Positions 1 through 7,756 of a stretch of 64,000 nucleotides of DNA are shown one piece after another. Position 1 is the first letter of the stretch. Each line of letters opens with the position of its first letter. The DNA comes from Rhizobium sophorae (GTDB lineage Bacteria > Pseudomonadota > Alphaproteobacteria > Rhizobiales > Rhizobiaceae). The position numbers and the translations under genes are program-made. The stretch is taken from positions 62,001 to 126,000 of the forward strand of contig NZ_JABFCN010000066.1 in NCBI RefSeq assembly GCF_013087515.1, given 5' to 3'. The notes under the pieces were generated by a model. The model saw only the letters and a list, made by a program, of their open reading frames with translations. It searched no databases and was not told where the DNA came from.

Positions 1-286
1 CCGGCTCCAGCACATTCACTGAGGCGACACCCATCTCGATGCACCGCTCATCGATGAGGCTTGCAAGCTCCCGGTCGACAATGGTGTAGAGCACGATGCC
101 GGGTGCGTCATCGATCGCTTGGAGAACCGGCAGCAGCTGCTTGCGATTGCGGATCAGCGGATAGACATGTTCGATCGGCTGCGCCGATCTGAACTGCGCC
201 GACGCGGCGCGCCCGGCGGAGATCAGAGTCTCTCCCGTTGAGTCAGAAATCAGATGCAGATGAAAGAAGTTCGTTCTGTTCTCCAC
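1..286 (-). CDS. Pyruvate,phosphate dikinase / PEP synthase regulatory protein (DUF299), 3' part cut by window edge
   Basis: This is the N-terminal 95 residues of a bifunctional serine/threonine kinase and pyrophosphorylase. The family switches PPDK or PEP synthase on and off by ADP-dependent phosphorylation and Pi-dependent dephosphorylation. The minus-strand translation from a GTG at 286 reads VENRTNFFHLHLISDSTGET and later IEHVYPLIRN and IVLYTIVDRELA, which are the family's opening motifs; the P-loop and C-terminal half lie outside the window. GTG is chosen because the conserved FFHLHLISDSTGET block starts seven residues later and GGA lies a short distance upstream. It diverges from hemE across the oriC-like region, the arrangement known in rhizobia. 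Family assignment is fairly sure; the exact target enzyme is not visible. Confidence 0.85.
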   Translation of the reverse strand, partial: MENRTNFFHLHLISDSTGETLISAGRAASAQFRSAQPIEHVYPLIRNRKQLLPVLQAIDDAPGIVLYTIVDRELASLIDERCIEMGVASVNVLEP

Positions 287-371
287 GCTATTTTCCGCTG
301 CCTGTTGAAAACACTGGATGAAACAGAGCTACGGCTACGAGGCAGTCTCGGGCAAGGGAAAACATGCCTCC

Positions 372-380
372 TTATCCACA
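372..380 (+). promoter_or_regulatory. DnaA box, perfect TTATCCACA
   Basis: This is an exact match to the bacterial DnaA box TTATNCACA, the strongest in the gap. It sits about 310 bp upstream of hemE. Confidence 0.75.
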
Positions 381-413
381 TTTCGGATTCTGCGGATCGG
401 TTTCGATTGGCCC

Positions 414-422
414 TGTGGACGA
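414..422 (-). promoter_or_regulatory. Weak DnaA-box-like site TCGTCCACA (minus strand)
   Basis: It reads TGTGGACGA on the plus strand, the reverse complement of the site at 450-458, with two mismatches to the consensus. The two copies form an inverted pair around position 436. Confidence 0.45.
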
Positions 423-449
423 TGGGGAAGAGATCTATTTCCTGAAAGC

Positions 450-469
450 TCGTCCACAGCCTATCCACA
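450..469 (+). promoter_or_regulatory. Tandem DnaA-box-like sites
   Basis: TCGTCCACA (450-458) is followed two bases later by CTATCCACA (461-469), so the starts are 11 bp apart, about one helical turn. The second differs from the consensus by one base. Phased weak and strong boxes are typical of DnaA assembly regions. Confidence 0.55.
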
Positions 470-687
470 GCTATGAGGAAACAGGCCGATCCGGAAGGAT
501 CTGGAATCACTTTCAGATTCGGCTTCTACCCGAAATTCGGGCGAGATGGACAAATTCTTCCGATGTTGTTTTGCCGGCGCGCGACAAATGGCATCGGCGG
601 TGGATGGATTTTAATCCTTGATAGTCACCGACTCTAAGAAATAGAAACCTTTTAAAACATCTTTGTTTTATTATAGGGAAGAAGCGC

Positions 688-1719
688 TTGAGCGATACGG
701 GCCGAAAGATCATGAGGGTTCTGAGTGGCGAGAGCATCTCCCCTCCTCCTCTCTGGCTGATGAGACAGGCAGGACGATATCTCCCGGAATATCGGGAGAC
801 ACGGGCAAAGGCAGGGAGTTTTCTCGATCTCTGCTACACGCCTGACCACGCCGTCGAAGTGACATTGCAGCCGATCCGCCGCTATGGCTTCGATGCTGCG
901 ATTCTGTTTTCCGATATCCTGGTCATTCCAGACGCAATGAAGCGGAATGTCCGGTTCACCGAGGGCCATGGGCCGGAGATGGATCCGATCGATGAAGCCG
1001 GTATCGGCAGTTTGAACGGCGAAGAGGTTGTCGATTATCTCAGGCCAGTTCTGGAGACGGTGCGGCGGCTACGTGAAGAGTTGCCAGTGGAGACGACGCT
1101 GCTCGGCTTCTGCGGCGCACCATGGACGGTTGCGACCTACATGATCGCCGGTCACGGCACGCCGGATCAGGCCCCTGCCCGTCTTTTCGCCTACAAGCAT
1201 CCCCGCGCTTTCGAGCACCTGCTGATGCTGCTTGCCGACGTATCGGCCGATTATCTCGTCGCACAGATCGATGCCGGCGCCGATGCCGTGCAGATCTTTG
1301 ATTCCTGGGCAGGTGTTCTCGGCGAGAAGGAGTTCGAGACGTTTGCGATCAGGCCGGTTGCACGGATGATTGCTTCCGTCAAATCGCGACGGCCGCATGC
1401 TCGCATCATCGCTTTTGCCAAGGGCGCCGGCTATCAGCTCAAGACCTATCGGCAGAAGACGGGTGCTGATGCAATCGGCCTCGACTGGTCGGTCCCGCTG
1501 GCCTTTGCAGCCGAACTTCAGAAGGATGGACCGGTTCAGGGCAACCTCGATCCGATGCGGGTCGTTGCCGGCGGCCGGGCGCTGGAGGAAGGCATCGACG
1601 ATATTTTGCAGCATCTCGGCAATGGTCCGCTGATCTTCAATCTCGGTCACGGCATTACACCGCAGGCCGACCCAGAGCATGTGCGTCTGCTTGTGGATCG
1701 CGTGCGAGGCGGGGCGTGA
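688..1719 (+). CDS. hemE: Uroporphyrinogen decarboxylase
   Basis: HemE removes four acetate carboxyls from uroporphyrinogen III to give coproporphyrinogen III, a cytoplasmic step of haem synthesis. The 343-residue protein has the signature RQAGRYLPEY (residues 26-35) and GFCGAPWT (about 140), and keeps normal length to the C-terminal NLGHGITP region. The TTG at 688 is chosen because AGGGAAG lies seven bases upstream; an in-frame ATG at 712 is the alternative. Its stop overlaps a possible GTG start of hemJ and the pair forms a small haem operon. It lies immediately beside the oriC-like region, as in other alphaproteobacteria. Confidence 0.97.
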   Translation: MSDTGRKIMRVLSGESISPPPLWLMRQAGRYLPEYRETRAKAGSFLDLCYTPDHAVEVTLQPIRRYGFDAAILFSDILVIPDAMKRNVRFTEGHGPEMDPIDEAGIGSLNGEEVVDYLRPVLETVRRLREELPVETTLLGFCGAPWTVATYMIAGHGTPDQAPARLFAYKHPRAFEHLLMLLADVSADYLVAQIDAGADAVQIFDSWAGVLGEKEFETFAIRPVARMIASVKSRRPHARIIAFAKGAGYQLKTYRQKTGADAIGLDWSVPLAFAAELQKDGPVQGNLDPMRVVAGGRALEEGIDDILQHLGNGPLIFNLGHGITPQADPEHVRLLVDRVRGGA

Positions 1720-1721
1720 CG

Positions 1722-2258
1722 ATGGAAAAGCAGACGGAGCGGAGATCTGGCGCTTACGCCCGGCGCCGGGCCCATTTTGCGCTGGCCTTCTTTGCGCTGA
1801 TGGCGGTCGGGCTTTTTGCCTGGAACCCCGATAATCTCTATCTCTGGATCAAGGCGCTGCACATCATCGCGGTCATTTCCTGGATGGCCGGGCTGTTTTA
1901 TATGCCGAGGCTGTTCATCTATCACACCGATGCGGAGCCCGGCTCGGTGCAGTCGGAAACCTTCAAGGTGATGGAGCGCCGGCTGCTTCGGATCATCATG
2001 ACGCCGGCGATGATGTTGACGTGGATTTTTGGCCTCTATCTCGCCTGGTCGGTTTATGGGTTCCAGGGTGGCTGGCTGCATGCCAAGATCGGTCTCGTCG
2101 TACTGCTGACCGGTGTTCATATGTTTTTCAGCCGCGCCGTCAGGGCTTTCGAGCGGGATGAAAACCGCCGCTCGGCGCGCTATTGGCGGTTCATGAACGA
2201 AGCCCCGACGGTGCTGATGATCGTGATCGTCATCCTCGTCGTGGTGAAGCCGTTCTGA
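1722..2258 (+). CDS. hemJ: HemJ-type protoporphyrinogen IX oxidase (membrane, UPF0093)
   Basis: HemJ oxidises protoporphyrinogen IX to protoporphyrin IX in the inner membrane of bacteria that lack HemG and HemY. The 178-residue product has about four to five hydrophobic segments and the family's conserved pattern: WIKALHIIAVISWMAGLFYM with the key histidine, then MPRLFIYH, and a WLHAKIGLV segment with a second histidine and lysine. ATG 1722 is three bases after the hemE stop; a GTG at 1716 that overlaps the stop is equally possible. Pairing with hemE supports the haem role. A hairpin covers its stop codon. Confidence 0.88.
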   Translation: MEKQTERRSGAYARRRAHFALAFFALMAVGLFAWNPDNLYLWIKALHIIAVISWMAGLFYMPRLFIYHTDAEPGSVQSETFKVMERRLLRIIMTPAMMLTWIFGLYLAWSVYGFQGGWLHAKIGLVVLLTGVHMFFSRAVRAFERDENRRSARYWRFMNEAPTVLMIVIVILVVVKPF

Positions 2259-2285
2259 GGAAAATAGTCCTCAGGTTAAATTTGC
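2255..2285 (+). terminator. Possible hemE-hemJ terminator hairpin
   Basis: A perfect seven-base stem CTGAGGA/TCCTCAG (2255-2261 and 2268-2274) with a six-base loop begins at the hemJ stop codon and is followed by an AT-rich but interrupted T tract. It is a modest terminator candidate. The rest of the 197-bp gap to rho shows no gene and no promoter I can name. Confidence 0.45.
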
Positions 2286-2455
2286 TTCATTTTAAGCAGC
2301 CCTCTTGCGGCAGCGATTGCGAGTCGCTATTTTCCGCGCATCTCATCTACGTGGCATGTGTGTAGAGTTCAGTCGTCTGCGAGCCCTTTCGCGGTACCGA
2401 ATACGACCCAACATCGCCTTTCCCCTTTGAAATTGAAAAGAGTATTGGTCACTTC

Positions 2456-3721
2456 ATGGCTGAAATGAAGCTTCAGGAACTTAAGAGTAAATCCCCGACG
2501 GATCTGCTGGCATTTGCCGAATCGCTCGAGGTCGAGAATGCAAGCACGATGCGCAAGCAGGAGCTGATGTTTGCGATCCTCAAGATGCTTGCCAGCCAGG
2601 ATGTCGAAATTATCGGCGAAGGCGTCGTCGAAGTGCTGCAGGACGGTTTCGGCTTCCTGCGTTCGGCCAATGCAAACTACCTGCCGGGCCCGGATGATAT
2701 TTACATCTCCCCATCGCAGATCCGCCGTTTCTCGCTGAAAACCGGCGATACGGTCGAAGGCCCCATTCGTGGGCCGAAGGAAGGCGAGCGCTATTTCGCG
2801 CTGCTAAAGGTTAACACCATCAATTTCGACGATCCGGAAAAGATCCGTCACAAGGTTCATTTCGACAATCTGACGCCGCTCTACCCGAACGAGCGCTTCA
2901 AGATGGAACTGGATATCCCCACCACCAAGGATCTGTCGCCGCGTGTGATCGATCTGGTGGCGCCGCTCGGCAAGGGCCAGCGTGGATTGATCGTCGCACC
3001 ACCGCGCACCGGTAAAACCGTGCTGCTGCAGAACATCGCGCATTCGATCACCGCCAACCATCCGGAGTGCTATCTGATCGTCCTGCTGATCGATGAACGC
3101 CCCGAAGAAGTCACCGACATGCAGCGCTCGGTTCGCGGCGAGGTTATTTCCTCGACCTTCGACGAACCGGCCGTGCGTCACGTGCAGGTCGCCGAGATGG
3201 TCATCGAGAAGGCCAAGCGCCTTGTCGAACACGGCCGCGACGTTGTCATCCTGCTCGATTCGATCACGCGCCTGGGCCGTGCCTATAACACGGTCGTTCC
3301 CTCGTCAGGCAAGGTCCTGACCGGCGGTGTGGACGCCAACGCTCTGCAGCGGCCGAAGCGCTTCTTCGGCGCGGCGCGTAACATCGAGGAAGGCGGCTCT
3401 CTGACTATCATCGCCACGGCGCTGATCGATACCGGCAGCCGCATGGACGAAGTCATCTTCGAAGAATTCAAGGGTACCGGCAACTCGGAAATCGTCCTCG
3501 ACCGCAAGGTCGCCGACAAGCGTATCTTCCCGGCGATGGATATCCTGAAGTCGGGCACACGCAAGGAAGATCTTCTCGTTCCACGCCAGGACCTGCAGAA
3601 GATCTTCGTGCTCCGCCGCATCCTGGCCCCGATGGGCACGACCGATGCGATCGAATTCCTTATCGACAAGCTCAAGCAGACGAAGAACAATTCCGACTTC
3701 TTCGATTCGATGAATACCTGA
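2456..3721 (+). CDS. rho: Transcription termination factor Rho
   Basis: Rho is the hexameric RNA helicase that ends transcription at Rho-dependent terminators and silences untranslated RNA. The 421 residues have the usual order: N-terminal helical domain (MAEMKLQELKSKSPTDLLAF), cold-shock-like RNA-binding domain (GFGFLRS, about 65-70), Walker A RGLIVAPPRTGKT (about 175-187), LLIDERPEEVTDM with the catalytic region, and the Q-loop/R-loop block near SSGKVLTGGVDANAL. Length is typical. It sits between hemEJ and mnmE, the standard rhizobial position. A strong factor-independent hairpin follows its stop by about 24 bases. Confidence 0.98.
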   Translation: MAEMKLQELKSKSPTDLLAFAESLEVENASTMRKQELMFAILKMLASQDVEIIGEGVVEVLQDGFGFLRSANANYLPGPDDIYISPSQIRRFSLKTGDTVEGPIRGPKEGERYFALLKVNTINFDDPEKIRHKVHFDNLTPLYPNERFKMELDIPTTKDLSPRVIDLVAPLGKGQRGLIVAPPRTGKTVLLQNIAHSITANHPECYLIVLLIDERPEEVTDMQRSVRGEVISSTFDEPAVRHVQVAEMVIEKAKRLVEHGRDVVILLDSITRLGRAYNTVVPSSGKVLTGGVDANALQRPKRFFGAARNIEEGGSLTIIATALIDTGSRMDEVIFEEFKGTGNSEIVLDRKVADKRIFPAMDILKSGTRKEDLLVPRQDLQKIFVLRRILAPMGTTDAIEFLIDKLKQTKNNSDFFDSMNT

Positions 3722-3744
3722 TCCTTAGCCGGATTCACCTTGCG

Positions 3745-3786
3745 AGAGCTGGAGGCATCGTCATGATGTCGCCAGCTTTTCTATTT
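3745..3786 (+). terminator. Intrinsic terminator of rho
   Basis: AGCTGG (3747-3752) pairs with CCAGCT (3772-3777), and GGCATC (3754-3759) pairs with GATGTC (3765-3770) with one G-U, leaving a single A-G mismatch and a five-base loop. The stem is followed by TTTTCTATTT. It starts 24 bases after the rho stop. The ATG at 3763 that opens the longest mnmE reading frame lies in the loop, which argues against that start. Confidence 0.75.
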
Positions 3787-3789
3787 GAA

Positions 3790-3807
3790 GGAATCGATTT
3801 CGATTCC
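3790..3807. promoter_or_regulatory. Perfect dyad GGAATCGA-TT-TCGATTCC before mnmE
   Basis: Two eight-base arms separated by TT lie between the rho terminator and the favoured mnmE start at 3823. The position suits an operator or an RNA hairpin in the mnmE leader. It contains two GANTC-type sites (GAATC, GATTC). No regulator is known to me for it. Confidence 0.4.
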
Positions 3808-3822
3808 GATGGACCAAGCGAT

Positions 3823-5142
3823 ATGGCCGTGTTGAATGATACCATATATGCGCTCTCGAGCGGTGCCCTGCCTTCGGGTGTTTCAGTCATTCGAATCAGC
3901 GGCCCGCTGACCAGAGACATATTGGTGAAGCTCGTCGGATCCGTTCCGGCAGCCCGGCATGCATCTCACCGAACGATTCGGACTCGTAACAACCAGCCGA
4001 TCGACAGCGGCCTGGTGCTGTTTTTCCCTGCTCCGAATTCGTTTACCGGCGAGGATGTTGCCGAGCTGCAGGTCCACGGCAGCAGAGCCGTGCTGGCGGC
4101 GCTGTTTCACGCGCTTGGCGATATTCCGGGTGTTCGGATGGCAGTCGAGGGTGAGTTCTCCCGTCGTGCTTTTGAGAACGGCAAACTTGATCTGGTCGAA
4201 GTTGAGGGGCTTGCCGATCTCATTGGCGCCGAGACCGAAATGCAACGGCGCCTTGCAGTCGAACATAGCGCAGGCGGGCTATCCGCAATTTACGATTCGT
4301 GGGCGGAACGATTGACGCGTGCCCGAGCGCTGATCGAGGCGGAGCTTGATTTCCCAGACGAGGACGACGTTCCAGGGTCGGTATCGGATATGGTCTGGGC
4401 CGATTTGGCGAAGCTTCGCAGCGGTATCGAGGATCACCTGGCGGCAGCTTCTGCCGGCGAGATTATCCGAGACGGCTTCAAGGTGGTCATCGCCGGCGCT
4501 CCGAATGCGGGAAAATCGAGCCTGTTGAACGCCTTGGCGCGTCGAGACGTCGCCATCGTGACGGAGATCGCCGGGACCACCCGCGACGTCTTGCAGGTTG
4601 ACCTCGACATTGATGGTTACCTGATCAGGCTCTATGACACTGCGGGTCTTCGCGAGGCGGATGACAGGGTCGAAAAGGAAGGTGTGCGGCGCGCGCGCGT
4701 AGCACTGCGTGATGCCGATCTAGTCCTGCTGCTGGTCGACATGACGAAACCTCTGATTCCCGACGACTTGGAGCAGTCCTCTCCGCATGTTACTGTCGGG
4801 ACAAAGAAGGATCTGACCGAAATCGCTTCGGGTCGGTATGATCTGCAGATTTCCACCGCGACGGGTGACGGTCTGCCGGAACTGCGGCGGTTGATCGGCG
4901 AGATCGTCGCGAGACGTTTTGCCGGCCTGTCTATGGCAATCCCCAGCCGGCAGCGGCATAAGGATTCGCTAGCGAAATGTTTAGCGGCGCTCGATGCGGC
5001 CATATCGCAGCCGGATGTGAATCTTGAACTGCGGACCGAGCAGCTGCGAATTGCCGCGGACTATTTGGGCAGAATTACCGGACGAGTGGATGTCGAACAA
5101 CTGCTCGGGGTAATCTTCTCCGAATTTTGTATTGGCAAATGA
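3823..5142 (+). CDS. mnmE: tRNA uridine-5-carboxymethylaminomethyl modification GTPase MnmE
   Basis: MnmE (TrmE) works with MnmG to install the cmnm5 group at U34 of several tRNAs. From MAVLNDTIYALSSG the protein is 439 residues, the family norm: an N-terminal tetrahydrofolate-binding domain, a G domain with P-loop GAPNAGKSS (about residue 226) and the DTAGLR switch, and the invariant C-terminal CIGK. A longer frame opens at ATG 3763, but its 20 extra residues are coded inside and just after the rho terminator hairpin and are not part of the family, so ATG 3823 is preferred. The stop codon forms the first three bases after a T of a parS-like site. mnmG follows. Confidence 0.95.
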   Translation: MAVLNDTIYALSSGALPSGVSVIRISGPLTRDILVKLVGSVPAARHASHRTIRTRNNQPIDSGLVLFFPAPNSFTGEDVAELQVHGSRAVLAALFHALGDIPGVRMAVEGEFSRRAFENGKLDLVEVEGLADLIGAETEMQRRLAVEHSAGGLSAIYDSWAERLTRARALIEAELDFPDEDDVPGSVSDMVWADLAKLRSGIEDHLAAASAGEIIRDGFKVVIAGAPNAGKSSLLNALARRDVAIVTEIAGTTRDVLQVDLDIDGYLIRLYDTAGLREADDRVEKEGVRRARVALRDADLVLLLVDMTKPLIPDDLEQSSPHVTVGTKKDLTEIASGRYDLQISTATGDGLPELRRLIGEIVARRFAGLSMAIPSRQRHKDSLAKCLAALDAAISQPDVNLELRTEQLRIAADYLGRITGRVDVEQLLGVIFSEFCIGK

Positions 5143-5155
5143 TTCACGTGAAACC
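5140..5155. promoter_or_regulatory. parS: parS-like site overlapping the mnmE stop codon
   Basis: TGATTCACGTGAAACC matches the parS consensus TGTTTCACGTGAAACA at 14 of 16 positions. Its first three bases are the mnmE stop codon. ParB is encoded at 8584-9465. Confidence 0.75.
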
Positions 5156-5178
5156 TTTCGGGCTAAAGCCCCCTGCAA

Positions 5179-5194
5179 GGTTTCACGTGAAACG
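5179..5194. promoter_or_regulatory. parS: parS site between mnmE and mnmG
   Basis: GGTTTCACGTGAAACG keeps the entire 14-base core of parS and differs only at the two end bases. Together with the site at 5140 it makes a 15-base inverted repeat (5143-5157 with 5177-5191), with a nested GGGCT/AGCCC dyad in the spacer. Confidence 0.85.
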
Positions 5195-5216
5195 CCTGCC
5201 GGATATGGAGTCTTGA

Positions 5217-7094
5217 ATGACGGATAATGTCTTCGACGTGATTGTGATCGGTGGCGGCCATGCGGGTTCGGAGGCTGCCAGCGCAGCTGCGCGCCTCGGG
5301 GCAAAAACCGTTCTGATTACGCATAGGCGGGACACGATCGGGGTCATGTCCTGTAATCCGGCGATTGGCGGGCTGGGCAAGGGCCATCTTGTTCGGGAGA
5401 TCGATGCGATGGATGGCCTGATGGGTCGCGTCGCCGATGTTGCAGGCATTCAATTCAGGATGCTCAACAAGAAAAAAGGCGCGGCTGTCCGAGGACCGCG
5501 GACGCAGGCGGATCGAAAGCTTTATCGCCTGGCAATGCTGGCGGCGATCGAAGCGACGCCGAACCTGGATATCATCGAAGGCGATGCGTTTGATCTGGAC
5601 GTTGTCGATAGTTGCGTCGCTGGCGTGATTATGAAGGACGGTCGGACCCTGAAAGCGCCGGCGGTGGTTTTGACCACTGGAACCTTTCTGCGCGGTCTTA
5701 TTCATATCGGGTCGGAAAAGACACCGGCCGGACGTGTCGGTGAAGCGCCGTCAATCGGATTGTCTGCGACCCTCGCCCGGCTGGGACTGCGATTGGGACG
5801 TCTGAAGACCGGCACACCCGCCCGGCTGGACGGAAAGACGATCGACTGGCAATCCGTCGGTCGACAGGGGGCTGACGAGGAGCTTGTCCCCTTCTCCTTT
5901 ATGACAGACACGATTACGACGCCACAGATCGAATGCGGGGTTACCAGGACAACTGAAGCGACCCACCGCATCATTGTCGACAACATTATGCGCTCGGCAA
6001 TGTATTCCGGGCAGATCGAAGGCGTCGGACCTCGCTATTGCCCGTCGATCGAAGATAAGCTGGTGAAATTCGGAGAGCGGGATGGACATCAGGTCTTTCT
6101 CGAACCCGAGGGACTGGACGATGATACGGTATATCCGAACGGGATTTCCACCTCCTTGCCAGCGGAGGTGCAGGCCGACTTCATCAAAACGATTCCCGGC
6201 CTCGAAGCGGCAAGAATACTGCAACCGGGCTATGCGATCGAATATGATCATGTTGATCCGAGAGAGCTCACTCCATCGCTGGAGGTTAAACGGCTGAAAG
6301 GCCTGTTTCTCGCCGGCCAGATCAATGGTACCACCGGCTATGAAGAGGCGGCCGCGCAGGGATTAGCAGCCGGACTGAATGCTGCATTGCGAAGCAGCGA
6401 TTCGGATTCGTTCCATTTCAGCCGGACCAGTTCTTATATTGGCGTCATGATCGACGATCTTACGTCCCGCGGCGTTACGGAACCGTATCGAATGTTTACC
6501 TCGCGGGCGGAGTATCGGCTGACCTTGCGGGCTGACAACGCCGATATGCGCTTGACACCGTTGGCCATTCGGCTTGGATGCGTCAGTGACGCGCGAGTAC
6601 AGCGATTCACATCCTACCAAGCAGAGATCGAAACCAGCCGGGCGCTGTTGCAGTCGCTGGCGGTTACACCGAATGAGGCGCGTCGCGCGGGCTTGAATAT
6701 CAATCTCGATGGGCAGCGCCGAACCGCGTATGACTTGTTGTCCTACCCGAATTATGATTTCACCGTGCTCCGTCATGTTTGGCCCGAGAAGCTCGGTATG
6801 ATTGGACCGAAAGTTGCGGAAGCGTTGGAGATAGAGGCGGGCTATTCGGTTTATCTCGATCGACAAGCCGCGGCGATTGCCGATCAGCAACGCGACGAGG
6901 AACGGCAGATACCGCTTGATTTCAGCTATGACGCGCTGTCCGGTCTCTCGAACGAGCTGAAGGGAAAGCTGAGCGCTGCTCGCCCCTTCAATATTGCCCA
7001 GGCTGCAATCGTTGAAGGGATGACACCTGCGGCAATCGCACTGCTGCTCGTACATTTGCGTCGATTATCCTCTGCCGAGCGCCATAGCGCTTGA
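5217..7094 (+). CDS. mnmG: tRNA modification FAD enzyme MnmG (GidA)
   Basis: MnmG is the FAD-dependent partner of MnmE in wobble-uridine modification of tRNA. The 625-residue product opens with the dinucleotide-binding motif GGGHAGSEAA (about 12-21), has the GidA signature GPRYCPSIEDK and the FTSRAEYRLTLRADNAD block, and ends with the helical C-terminal domain. Length is typical. The gap to mnmE is filled by two parS sites, and rsmG starts 25 bases downstream. The order mnmE-mnmG-rsmG-parA-parB is the classical origin-proximal arrangement. Confidence 0.97.
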   Translation: MTDNVFDVIVIGGGHAGSEAASAAARLGAKTVLITHRRDTIGVMSCNPAIGGLGKGHLVREIDAMDGLMGRVADVAGIQFRMLNKKKGAAVRGPRTQADRKLYRLAMLAAIEATPNLDIIEGDAFDLDVVDSCVAGVIMKDGRTLKAPAVVLTTGTFLRGLIHIGSEKTPAGRVGEAPSIGLSATLARLGLRLGRLKTGTPARLDGKTIDWQSVGRQGADEELVPFSFMTDTITTPQIECGVTRTTEATHRIIVDNIMRSAMYSGQIEGVGPRYCPSIEDKLVKFGERDGHQVFLEPEGLDDDTVYPNGISTSLPAEVQADFIKTIPGLEAARILQPGYAIEYDHVDPRELTPSLEVKRLKGLFLAGQINGTTGYEEAAAQGLAAGLNAALRSSDSDSFHFSRTSSYIGVMIDDLTSRGVTEPYRMFTSRAEYRLTLRADNADMRLTPLAIRLGCVSDARVQRFTSYQAEIETSRALLQSLAVTPNEARRAGLNINLDGQRRTAYDLLSYPNYDFTVLRHVWPEKLGMIGPKVAEALEIEAGYSVYLDRQAAAIADQQRDEERQIPLDFSYDALSGLSNELKGKLSAARPFNIAQAAIVEGMTPAAIALLLVHLRRLSSAERHSA

Positions 7095-7119
7095 TTACAA
7101 GATTTGAGAGTCTTTCAGA

Positions 7120-7737
7120 ATGGAATTAAACGGTTTGCGTGTTTCACGTGAAACACAGGAACGGTTGCAACACTTTGCAGCGCTGTTTCAGAAGTGGGCA
7201 AGAGCAATCAACCTGGTGGCGCCGTCGACACTCGATGATCTATGGCACCGGCACATCGCTGATAGCAGCCAGATCTTTCAGATCCATCCTCAACCGACTA
7301 CCTGGGTTGACCTCGGCAGTGGGGGCGGCTTTCCTGGCGTCATTACGGCCATTTTTCTGGCCGAGCTGCAAGGTGGATGGGTCCATCTGGTCGAAAGCAA
7401 CCACAAAAAGGCAGCGTTTCTGCGGACAGCGCTGCGGGAGACAAATGCGCGCGGCAGCGTCCATAGCATTCGAATCGAAGATGCTTATACGGAAGTTGGC
7501 GAATGCGGTGCGATTTCAGCGCGTGCCCTTGCGGATCTTGAGGCGCTCATCGGTTATTCATCCCCCTGGATGCTTGGCAAGGAAAATTGTCGTGGCTTCT
7601 TTCATAAAGGCCGGGATTACCTCAGGGAAATTGACAAAGCACGTGGTCGGTGGGAATTCGATCTGTTAGAACATAAGAGCGCCGTCGAGCAGAAATCTGT
7701 TATTCTGGAAATATCAAATCTCCGGCGCTTGGTTTAA
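7120..7737 (+). CDS. rsmG: 16S rRNA (guanine-N7)-methyltransferase RsmG (GidB)
   Basis: RsmG methylates N7 of G527 in 16S rRNA using S-adenosylmethionine; its loss gives low-level streptomycin resistance in other bacteria. The 205-residue protein has the cofactor motif VDLGSGGGFPG (about 65-75) followed by the acidic VESNHKKAAFLR strand end, normal for the family. A perfect parS site is embedded in codons 8-12 and is read as VSRET. The start ATG 7120 lies 25 bases after mnmG, and parA follows 20 bases after the stop. Confidence 0.94.
   Translation: MELNGLRVSRETQERLQHFAALFQKWARAINLVAPSTLDDLWHRHIADSSQIFQIHPQPTTWVDLGSGGGFPGVITAIFLAELQGGWVHLVESNHKKAAFLRTALRETNARGSVHSIRIEDAYTEVGECGAISARALADLEALIGYSSPWMLGKENCRGFFHKGRDYLREIDKARGRWEFDLLEHKSAVEQKSVILEISNLRRLV
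7140..7155. promoter_or_regulatory. parS: Perfect parS site inside rsmG
   Basis: TGTTTCACGTGAAACA is an exact match to the consensus ParB-binding site, coding for the start of RsmG. It lies 1.4 kb upstream of parB and about 6.6 kb from the oriC-like region. Confidence 0.93.
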
Positions 7738-7756
7738 CAGATCGGATATTGCGGCA

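Larger units (their letters stand above)
287..687. other. oriC: Probable chromosomal replication origin (oriC) between the DUF299 gene and hemE
   Basis: This 401-bp gap has no credible gene. It holds one perfect DnaA box TTATCCACA (372-380), a one-mismatch box CTATCCACA (461-469) and two copies of TCGTCCACA in opposite orientation (414-422 and 450-458). An AT-rich tract at about 636-678, just before hemE, could be the unwinding element. GANTC sites, the target of the cell-cycle methylase CcrM, occur at 386, 504, 516 and 630, plus one at 240 just inside the neighbouring gene. In Caulobacter and Sinorhizobium meliloti the origin lies next to hemE. The boxes are seen directly; the origin role is inferred from them and from synteny. 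Confidence 0.72.
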
